Of a stretch of DNA of 64,000 nt, positions 22,101-30,366 are shown one piece after another (position 1 is the first letter of the stretch; the number at the start of each line of letters is the position of its first letter). Location of the stretch: positions 57,982,855 to 58,046,854 of the forward strand of contig OX421967.1 of assembly GCA_949128115.1 (NCBI GenBank), in the 5' to 3' direction. The translations under genes and the position numbers were made by a program. Source of the DNA: Anaspis maculata (Eukaryota; Arthropoda; Insecta; Coleoptera; Scraptiidae). The notes under the pieces were generated by a model. That model made no database searches and had not been told where the DNA came from. It saw only the letters and a program-made list of their open reading frames with translations.

Positions 22101-24429
22101 ACGACGCATCAACTACGAGGTTATTAGCGTCGACGGGACATTCAGTGGGTTTTTGGTACACGTTTTTAATTATACTTGAATTGCCTACTGTTAACTATGT
22201 GAGGCCTCAGTACTCTGATAGCACTCAACTCTGTAGTCAGAAATCCATTTTTTCTGTAACCGCTGTAGTCAGACAGGTGCAGATATGGCATAGTAAGGTC
22301 GGAACAATTTTTGGAACAATCGGACAACACAAAATATCCATGGACGAGGCGGGATTCGAACCCGCGCGGTAGATCACGACTGGCTTGGCGCGGCAACACC
22401 AAAACCACTCGGCCACCGCCGCTCCGCGCTACATTTGCTTCGCTGGTTTTTGTGTTCTAAAGGTGATAGTTCACAAGTTATTCAGAAAAAATCGAAAATT
22501 TACAAGGATGGTGCTCTTTTATTGGTCCTAGAAAAAAAGCCAAGCATTGTAATTTTCGGGAATTTCAGTATGTTATTCCACGTTAAATTCTGCATCGATC
22601 CACCAAATTTCGTCAACTTCCGAATTTCTTTCCGGTTAAAGCCTATTTCGATGGCCCCTAATAAGACTAGCGTAACTCGTGAGACACGGTTAGAACTAGC
22701 GTATCTCTGCGTTTACCAAATGAACTAGCGTATCTCTGCGTTTACCAAATGAACTAGCGTATCTCTGCGTTCTCCAAATGAACTAGCGTATAGCCTGTGT
22801 AAATCCAATGGGAGGGACGCTAGTTCATTTGGTAAACGCAGAGATACGCTAGTTCATTTGGTAAACGCAGAGATACGCTAGTTCATTTGGTAAGCGCAGA
22901 GATACGCTAGTTCTAACCGTGTCTCACGAGTTACCCTAGTCTTATTAGGGGCCATCGATTTGGACTGGACTATAAATGGAGGATGTGATTATTCTGTCGT
23001 GTGGCTAAACGAATTCGCTCTGGTTGAAAATTCGTTTGATCACACGTCACTCGCATGTTTTTGGCTTCATTAAAATTTCGGTGATTTCAATTCGAATATT
23101 AATCAATTATTGGTGATTTGAATTGCAAAACGGCAAAGAAAAATTTGTGTTTTAGTAACGTGTTCGGCCGAGGAACCGATGCGGGGATGGTTCGACAATT
23201 TTTACGGACCCATCGGCTTCACGATTGGCCTGGAAGTGGGCGTGATCAGCTGCATTCACATGAAAATCGACAAGGATGTGGATTGGACGCCCGTTGATTA
23301 CGTCATTAATTTAATTCTGGCCGTCGCCTGGAAAACGCATTTGGAAGGCCCGTTTCTCGACCCGTTTGGAGAGGCAGAACCGAAAGTGTACAATTTTGCC
23401 GGATCCACGACCAATCCTTTGACTTGGAGTGAGTTCTGTATGCTGAAATGCGAGAGTTCACGACTCACATAAGGGAAACGTCTTTTTTTTTCACCTTTGC
23501 CATGTGGGTCGATGTGGGAATGATCACGTGGAAAATCCATTTGGGATTAATATAGCGTATTTTTCCCCCACCTGTCGAGCTATTCGCACCCTCTTTGGTT
23601 AGCTACAAGTCATAACAAGTCGATAAAAACAGGCCTTCCGCCGCCTCACGAATACACAAACTACTTGCACTACGCATTACGCCAAAAACCTGTCGAAAAA
23701 GCCAAAGCATCAGCTTCCGACAGACGGTACGAACTTTAGCTGTGCAGGAACAGCGTTATGTCAATCCCAATGGTCAATTCCTGCCTTTCTTGCATCGACT
23801 CAACTGATTTTTGCAATATTTGAGTCGTCAACTGTCAACTCTTTCCACTCAGTTGATAATGCACAAGAAAATGAATAATAATGAATGAGTCTAATTGAAA
23901 TTTTCAAGGACAAGGCACGGCATTCGCCAAACACTACATTCCCCAGTACCCGACCAACCTGAAGCTCTGGGAAACCATGTACGTCTTCAACGAAAACGAA
24001 CGTCTCTACAACCTCACTTCGTTCCTGTTGCACACTGTACCGGCCTTCCTGGCCGATTTCGTGCTCCTATTCGCCGGTAAAAAACCCAAAATTGCGAAAG
24101 GCATCATGAAATTCCACAGCGTCGCCAAGGACACGGCGTACTTTCGCTTGCACCAGTGGAACTGGAGCGATAAGAACTGGAAAAATTTGTGGAAAGCCCT
24201 GAGCGAAGGAGACAAGGACTTGTTCCGCTTCGATTACGACCAGCTGAACTGGAGGGATTACGTCGAGAGCTGGACCATAGGCGGACGGGTCTATCTGCTC
24301 AGGGATCCGCTGGAAACGCTGGAGAAGGCGAGGAAGCGGGCCAGGATTTTGAAAGTTGTCCACTGGTGCTTTCTGGGATTGCTGTATTTCGGTTTATTTT
24401 CGCTTTTTGTCGGTTTCAGATTCGAATAA
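19125..24429 (+). CDS. Fatty acyl-CoA reductase, FAR gene B, complete
   Basis: Paralogue of genes A and C with the same predicted reaction. Exons: 19125-19316, 19398-19792, 20449-20558, 23156-23428, 23909-24429. Lengths sum to 1491 nt, an unbroken 496-aa frame with GT-AG borders throughout. Motifs: TGGTGFVG (18-25), GDCS in exon 2, YVSTAF, and catalytic YIYTK (205-209). The C-terminal FAR_C domain has the usual W-rich block (HQWNWSDKNWKNLW) and a hydrophobic end. Exon 2 (395 nt) and exon 3 (110 nt) match genes A and C exactly in length. Exon 4 equals exons 4+5 of A, and exon 5 equals exons 6+7, so two introns are absent. Intron 3 (2.6 kb) holds palindrome P5 with a SINE and a foldback element. 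AATAAA overlaps the stop codon, and a better-placed one lies at 24505. Confidence 0.95.
19849..20029. mobile_element. Small inverted-repeat element, copy in FAR B intron 2 (first)
   Basis: Starts GACCTCGATTTAGTCAGAAA and ends TTTTCAAGTAAATTGCAGTC, an imperfect inverted pair. It encloses CAAGATGGCG and CAAAATGACGG. It forms a tandem pair with the next copy (offset about 282 bp), sharing the preceding TTGATCCT stretch. Confidence 0.6.
20132..20356. mobile_element. Small inverted-repeat element, copy in FAR B intron 2 (second)
   Basis: The clearest copy. GACCTCGATTTAGTCGGAAA at the left pairs with TTTCCTAGTAAATCGAGGTC at the right. The core (20205-20315) is a run of about six 16-18 bp units of the form TCAAAATGGCG. 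The 71-codon frame here is produced by the repeat. Confidence 0.7.
22080..22424 (-). mobile_element. tRNA-derived SINE with 12-bp target duplication
   Basis: On the minus strand it starts near 22424 with a tRNA-like head: A box TGGCCGAGTGG and B box GGTTCGAATCC with normal spacing, of the long-variable-arm Leu/Ser class. About 260 bp of body follow, then a short poly(A) seen as poly(T) at about 22077-22087. It is flanked by the perfect repeat CGCGCTACATTT (22068-22079 and 22425-22436). The opposite palindrome arm (20895-20910) shows the empty site. It would have been copied by pol III transcription and LINE machinery. It is not a true tRNA gene because the body and tail follow the head. Confidence 0.85.
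22653..22953. mobile_element. Foldback element with internal tandem units
   Basis: A 301-bp near-perfect hairpin starting GGCCCCTAATAAGACTA and ending TAGTCTTATTAGGGGCC. Each arm contains about three tandem copies of a 29-bp unit around AACTAGCGTATCTCTGCG. The central spacer is only about 50 bp. It is inserted in the right arm of P5 next to AT on both sides. The duplication cannot be sized because the junction itself is palindromic (CGAT/ATCG). The very low arm divergence suggests a recent origin or ongoing conversion. Confidence 0.8.
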
Positions 24430-24504
24430 ATTGAAATTCTTTACTGTTTTGTGCATTTTTTCCTTCAAATTTTGAGGTAAGTTTTGATACCAATTTTTGT
24501 TTCT

Positions 24505-24510
24505 AATAAA
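24505..24510 (+). promoter_or_regulatory. Poly(A) signal of FAR gene B
   Basis: AATAAA about 75 bases downstream of the gene B stop codon. An earlier AATAAA (24425-24430) overlaps the stop codon and is unlikely to be used alone. Confidence 0.55.
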
Positions 24511-24599
24511 AGTAGAATTTAGAATACCAAGAAGACGGCTTTGTCAAGCTTGCGACGTTCAAGGTGTCGAAATCGCAAAGATGAAAGCTCTTGAGGCAG

Positions 24600-24860
24600 C
24601 GGGTTTGATGCCTGTGCAGTTCCTTTAGCGAATTCAACCAACGGAAAGCAAGAAGGTCGGTGACCTCTGAAAAGTGCATCCCCGCTACGTAGGACCGGAA
24701 TTTCTATGACCCATACACTCGACCGTTGAACACTCTTTCTCGGTAGTAGGTACTGTATCTCCGCTCCGCTGACTGGAGGAAACGACTAACGTCACTGGTG
24801 ACGTACTTGTCATTGGGACTAACCTGAGCGAGAACAGCTCAAAGCTAAAGTTATTGCGTC
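24600..24860 (-). pseudogene. Ty3/Gypsy RNase H fragment
   Basis: The minus-strand translation gives TEKECSTVE, then after a frame change HFSEVTDLLAFRWLNSLKEL. This is the RNase H start (YSxTEKE) and the VTDxxxLxWL core of Ty3/Gypsy polymerases. It is frameshifted and lacks any intact frame. It lies downstream, in the element's own direction, of the RT array at 24930-28142, as expected for RT followed by RNase H. Confidence 0.75.
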
Positions 24861-24929
24861 GGTTCCAAAGCTTTCAAATAATGACATCGTCCATATACGT
24901 TGAAACTTCGGTCTGTCAAGCGCTACTTT

Positions 24930-27900
24930 GTTGCCGGGACGTTATTAAGACCGAAGGCATCCCGGCAAACTGACAAAATCCTCAGGCATGGAGACATTAT
25001 TTCTCAAAGCTCTTTGGATACCGGGACAATCGAAAAAAGAAGGAATGTAGGGCAGAGGACAAGCAATTACGACATCATCCATTTCAACAAAATCGTGGTC
25101 TTCTGAGACGGCGCCCAGTATTCGGCTTCCTAGCCATGCTGCCGGGGCATTATTGAAGCCGAACGGCATCCCGGCAAACTGATAGAATCCTCGACAATGA
25201 AGGCTATCATTTCTCGTGACTTCTTAGATCATTGAAACTCGCAAGTAAGCGCCTTCAATGCCTAAAGAAGACAAGAGGCAGGCTCTTCCCAGACGATCGA
25301 AGATGGAAGAAATGCAGGGCAGAGGACAGGTCATAACGACATCATCCAGGTCAACCAGAACGTTGTCCTCTGAAACGGCGGCCAGAACTCGGCTTCTTGG
25401 TCATTCTGCCGGGGCATTATTGAGGCCAAACGGCATCTCGGCATACTGATAGAATCCTCGACAATGAAGGCTATCATTGGTCGAGACTTCTTGGATGATT
25501 GGAATTCGCAAGTATGCGTCTTTAATGCTCGAAGAAGACGAGAGGCAGGCTCTTCCCAGACGATCGAAAATGGAAGAAATGTAGGACAGAGGACAGGCCA
25601 TAACGACATTATCCAGGTCAACAAAAACGTTGACCTTTGAAACGGCGGCCAGAACTCGGCTTCTTAATCATTCTGCCGGGGCATTATTGAAGCCGAATGG
25701 CATCCCGGCCTACTGATAGAATCCTCGACAATAAAGGCTATTATTGGTCGAGACTTCTTGGGCAATTGGAACTCGCAAGTATGCGCCTTTAATGCTTGAA
25801 GAAGACGAGAGGCAGGCTCTTCCCAGACGATCAAAAATAGAAGGAATGTAGGGCAGAGGACAGGCCATAACGACATCATCCAGGTCAACAAAAACGTTGT
25901 CTTCTGGAACGGGGGCCAGAACTCGGCTTCTTAGTCATTCTGCCGGTGCATTAATGAGGCCGAACGGCATCCCGGCATACTGATAGAATCCTCGACAATG
26001 AAGGCTATAATTTCTCGAGACTTCTTGGATAATTGGAACTTGCAAGTATGCGCCTTCAATGCCTGAAGGAGACAAGAGGCAGGCTCTTCCCAAACGATCG
26101 AAAATAGAAGAAATGTAGGGCAGAGGACAGGCCATAACGACATCATTCAGGTCAACAAAAACGTTGTCCTTTGAAACGGTGGCCAGAACTTGGCTTCTTA
26201 GTCATTTTGCTGGGACATTATTGAGGCCGAACGGCATCCCGGCATACTGATAGAATCCTCGACAATGAAAGCTATAGTTTCTCGAGACTTCTTGGATATT
26301 TGGAACTTGCAATTATGCGCCTTTAATGCCTGAAGAAGACAAGAGGCCGGCTCTTCCCAGACGATCAAAAATAGAAGAAATGTAGGGCAGAGGACAGGCC
26401 ATAACGACATTATCCAGGTCAACAAAAACGTCCTTTGAAACGGCGGCCAGAACTCGGCTTCTTAGTCATTTTGCTGGGGCATTATTGAGGCCGAACGGCA
26501 TCCCGGCATACTGATAGAATCCTCGACAATGAAGGCTATAATTTCTCGAGACTTTTTGTATAATTGGAACTTGCAAGTATGCGCCTCCAATGCCTAAGGG
26601 AGACAAGAGGCAGGCTCTTCCCAGACGATCGAAGATAGAAGAAATGTAGGGCAGAGGACAGGCCATAACGACATTATCCAGGTCAACAAAAACGTTGTCC
26701 TCTGAAACGGCGGCCAGAACTCGGCTTCTTAGTCATTCTGCCGGGGCATTATTGAGGCCGAACGGCATCCCGGCATACTGATAGAATCTTCGACAATGAA
26801 GGCTATAATTTCTCGAGACTTCTTGTATAATTGGAACTTGCAAGTATGCGCCTTCAATGCCTGAAGGAGACAAGAGGCAGGCTCTTCCCAGATGATCGAA
26901 GATAGAAGGAATGTAGGGCAGAGGACAGGCCATAACGACATCATCCAGGTCAACAAAAACGTTGTCTTCTGAAACGGCGACCAGAACTTGGCTTCTTAAT
27001 CTTTTTCTGGGGCAATATTCAAGCCGAATGGCATCCCGGCATACTGATAAAATCCTCGACAATGAAAGCTATCATTTGTCGAGACTTCTTGGATAATTGG
27101 AACTCGCAAGTATGCGCCTTTAATGCCTGAAGAAGACAAGAGGCAGGCTCTTCCCAGACGATCGAAAATAGAAGAAATGTAGGGCAAAGGACAGGCCATA
27201 ACGACATTATCCAGGTCAACAAAAACGTTGCCCTTTGAAACGGCGGCCAGAACTTGGCTTCTTAGTCATTTTGCTGGGGCATTATTGAGGCTGAACGGCA
27301 TCCCGGCAAACTGATAAAATCTTCCAGCACGGGATTTGATTTCGCTTGAGACCTCTTAATACCGGTAGCTGCAAGTTTGCGTTTTTAATGCCTGAAGAAG
27401 ACGAAAGGTGTTCTCTTACCAGACGATTCGGAATAGAAAAAACGTTTGGAAGACGATAGGCAATACCGTGATTCAGATTGACATAACATGATGATCCTCC
27501 AAAGCGGCGCCCAGAATTCGACTTTTTGACCATGCTTCCGGGGTATTATTGAGACCAAACGGCATCCCGGCGAACTTATAGAATCCTCAGGCATGGAGAC
27601 TGTTATCGCTCGAGACTTTTAATGCCTGAAAAAGGCAAGAAGCGGTCATCTCCCAGACGATCCAAAATTAAAGAAATGTGGGGCAAAGGATAGACAATAA
27701 CGACGTCGTCCAGATTAACAGAAACGTGGTCCCTTAAAGCTGTGGTGGTGGCCAGGATTCGGCCTCTTGGTCGTGTTGCCGCGGCATTATCGAGGCCAAA
27801 CAGCATCCCGGCAAACCGATAGAATCGTCGAGCAAGGAACCTGTTATGTCTCGAGATTTCTTGATATCGGTTCGTTCAAGTTCGCGCTTTTATTGAATAA

Positions 27901-28142
27901 AAAAAAACTTAGGTAGAGGATAGGAAATAACGACGTCGTCCAGATCGACAAGAACGTGGTCTTTCAAAGCGGCGCCCAGGATTCTTGCCTATCAAGCGTT
28001 GCCTCGACAAGATGATAATGACGTCGTTCAGATATGCTGAAACTCTGTCCTCCAAACCGACGGGGGCTTTATGGCGGCTGAACGGTATTCTAGTGAGCTG
28101 GTAAGACTCCTCGACCGTGTTCGCTGTTATCGCTTGAGTCTT
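24930..28142 (-). repeat. Tandem array of a Ty3/Gypsy reverse-transcriptase segment
   Basis: About 13 head-to-tail units, mostly 266-268 bp apart. The CGGCATCCCGGCAAACTGATAG landmark recurs near 24955, 25161, 25428, 25695, 25961, 26229, 26496, 26761, 27029, 27296, 27562 and 27803, with a decayed copy near 28080. On the minus strand a unit codes for PLPYISSIFDRLGRA, GAYLQVPI, GFYQYAGMPFGLNNAPA, then VFVDLDDVV, i.e. RT motifs 1 to 5 including the YxDD-box equivalent (VDLDD). After the catalytic box the next unit begins again at PLPYISSI. Units are frameshifted and many have stops, so no polyprotein is made. Central units are most alike and edge units are diverged. Confidence 0.9.
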
Positions 28143-29406
28143 CCCACTCAGCATAGCATGTCATGTTTCATAAATGAGATGATCTCAATCATGTCACAAA
28201 ATAACATCACAATGAACGTTACTTCCACATCTCTGTGATGTTCATCCGCGATGTTATACGATGTAATGTCTGAGAGATGTTTCGAAATGAACTTAAATTA
28301 AACATCACACATGAGACATCTACCGGACATCACATTGTTACTGTTTTCAACTTGCCGAAGTGTAACATCTCACTGACGTCAATGAGATGTAGTCACTGAG
28401 AGATTTTTCAAATTTCGCGGGCTGTCATCGTTAAGCTCTGTGTGTCGGAAAATATTTAATAAATAGTTTTGTCCTCTATTCCATGTGTGTGATGCCAGAA
28501 CAGCCTTATGTCTTCATGTTTAGTGTGAGGCCTTGCGGGCCCTCTTATGTCTTCAAGTGTCGTGAACAACTTTTGTGTCTTGTTGTGCTTGTGGCTTTCC
28601 GAACTAGTGTGCCCCGTTTGTGTCTCCTTGTGTTCTTCGAAAGGCTACTGGGCCTTCTTGCATTTTGTCGTGACTTTCGCACCTTTAGTGAACCCTTGTG
28701 TTTGCTTTTGCGTTATTCGGAACCCCAAAATGGGCCCCTTTTTGTTTTATTGTGCTTTCGAATACTTTGATGACTCCCGTTCATGTCTTATTGTAATGTC
28801 CGGGGCCCCAACGGAGTCCCTTGTGCCTTGCTGTAACGTTTCGAGCCCCAGCGAGGCTTTTTGAGCTCGGTGTATCGTTTGGAGTCCTAATGAAATATTC
28901 CGAGAAACATCCCTGAACATCAAGTGCGCTGTTTAAATATACTATAGTAGACAAGTTGGTAGCTTAGACGAATCGACAGCAGTGCCTCTAACCATCACCT
29001 GTGGGGATCCAGGTTCGAATCCTGCGGAGGACGCCATAGAAGAAGAACTTTTCTTAGGGAAAAAACATGCTGTATAGATGTAAAATTTAGTAAAAATAGG
29101 TGCGGAACCTCCTATGACATGAAACTATGTTGAAAAGTGGTAAAAAATAATTTTTATTTAAAAATACACATACAAAATGCGACGTATCATGTACGTCAAA
29201 AAGTGATATCTACGAGATGTGGAATAGCGATGCAGATAGTATGTCACATTTGGACATCTTTGAGATATCTCATTCATGTTCTAATTACCCGGACATAAGA
29301 AGTAACAGAGATGTCCACTTAACATCGCAGAGACTTTTTTGTTAACATCGCAGTTGTGACTTGAACATCTAAGTGATGTCACAGAGATGTTTTCTTGCTG
29401 AGTGGG
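28143..29406. mobile_element. TIR element (CCCACTCAGCA) inside the RT array
   Basis: A 1264-bp insertion with terminal inverted repeats CCCACTCAGCA and TGCTGAGTGGG. The flanks GAGTCTT and TTCTTGAC rejoin the RT-unit sequence GAGACTTCTTGG, allowing a TT-type 2-bp duplication. Subterminal regions on both sides carry many ACATCTCTGTGATGTT-like motifs. It contains a degenerate T/G-rich minisatellite (28460-28900) and a tRNA-like box pair, but no transposase. It is non-autonomous; the superfamily is not recognised. Confidence 0.75.
28951..29035 (+). other. tRNA-like A and B boxes (SINE head or tRNA relic)
   Basis: TAGCTTAGACGAATCG resembles an A box, and GGTTCGAATCC at 29012-29022 is a perfect B box. 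A T-stem CAGG/CCTG can form. No acceptor stem closes at the 5' side, so this is not called a tRNA gene. It lies inside the CCCACTCAGCA element. Confidence 0.35.
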
Positions 29407-29890
29407 TTCTTGACTACAGGTACCTGTCAGTAAGCTCCTTGAATGTCTGAAGGCACGTTATTCCACTCATCTTGAGAGATTCAGCATGATTTTAATCCGC
29501 CGGAGAAAATCCCAAAGTCTACTTCCAGGATGAGATCACAACTTAAGAAAGATAGGTACCAGAAATATGTCAAAGATCTCAAGCCCTGCCAGCCTAATGC
29601 CGTATCTCAACTCACTGGTGTTCTCATAGTTCGACGATGGATTGCGGTTCAACAAAACAGAAAGATGTCAAATAGGTCTTTTGGCGAATTTAGCCGATGA
29701 AAAGCAAAATCGGTGACCACCGAAGAGCGTGTGCCCTCTACGTAGAGCTGTAACTTTTCTATGGCCGCCTGTTCTGCCGCAGACGCTCTTTCTCAGTGAC
29801 GCTATAATTCTGCTCCTCTGACTGAAGGGAACGGCTATTGAACCTGCTCACAATTGGGACCATCCTGAGTGAGAAAAGCCTCAGGGTCAA
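29407..29890 (-). pseudogene. Second Ty3/Gypsy RT edge and RNase H fragment
   Basis: The first 50 bp continue the RT array unit broken by the TIR element. On the minus strand, 29890-29680 reads NYSVTEKE, then in another frame IEKLQLYVEGTRSSVVTDFA, the RNase H start and core. About 70 percent by eye of the nucleotides match 24630-24860. It is frameshifted and dead. The presence of two RNase H copies shows the whole RT-RNase H region was duplicated, not only the RT unit. Confidence 0.65.
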
Positions 29891-30021
29891 AGTCACAGGC
29901 GTCCGTCAAAGTCAGGACGTGCCATGGCTGACGCCAAAACAAGATGTTGCTTTGGTTGTGTCAGATCTGAAATAAAGCGACCTGTTTGAGCAACAAGATA
30001 GTACCACTAGACTCTGAGTTG

Positions 30022-30195
30022 ATTATCGACGGTTAAACTCCATCACGGTGAAAGAATATGTACCGATGCCAGTGATTGACGAACAATTGGACTTGACTGC
30101 GGGTAACAAGTACTTCACGATTTTAGATCTTGCGGGGGGATATATGCAAATGCCGGTTGCACCAGAATTGCGACATCTGACGCAACCAAAACATA
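30022..30195 (+). pseudogene. Ty3/Gypsy RT fragment, opposite strand
   Basis: The plus-strand frame reads DYRRLNSITVKEYVPMPVID, then KYFTILDLAGGYMQMPVAPE. These are the DYRxLN and LDLxxGYxQ(I/M)P(V/L) blocks at the start of Ty3/Gypsy RT. It is in reverse orientation to the RNase H and RT copies to its left and clearly diverged from them, so it derives from another element or an inversion. It sits next to the likely 3' UTR of FAR gene C. Confidence 0.75.
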
Positions 30196-30262
30196 ACTCG
30201 CAACTTTGCATATTCTTACGGCAATACATTACATAATAGGTACATTTTTACATTTATCATCA

Positions 30263-30268
30263 TTTATT
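30263..30268 (-). promoter_or_regulatory. Poly(A) signal of FAR gene C
   Basis: TTTATT on the plus strand, i.e. AATAAA about 100 bases downstream of the gene C stop codon at 30367. Confidence 0.5.
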
Positions 30269-30366
30269 ACATTCATTATAAGTGACAATGAAAGACAGTT
30301 TTATACAGGTATTTCCTTAACAACTAGCGAAACTGAGAAATGGTTTTGGTTTCAGCCGGACAGACT

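Larger units (their letters stand above)
20660..22985. repeat. Long palindrome P5 in intron 3 of FAR gene B
   Basis: Centre near 21500 (ATATATTTATATA). Arms pair from about 20660-21490 with 21510-22985, apart from two insertions in the right arm (SINE 22068-22436 and foldback element 22653-22953). Matching pieces include GGACCAATAAAAGAGCGCCA with TGGTGCTCTTTTATTGGTCC. Without the insertions it is about 1.65 kb. Frames in mirror-image pairs are not genes. Confidence 0.85.

Noticed and set aside
22335..22424. tRNA gene (Leu/Ser-like) on the minus strand
   Set aside because: The tRNA-like head is followed by a body and poly(A) and is bounded by a target duplication, so it is a SINE head.
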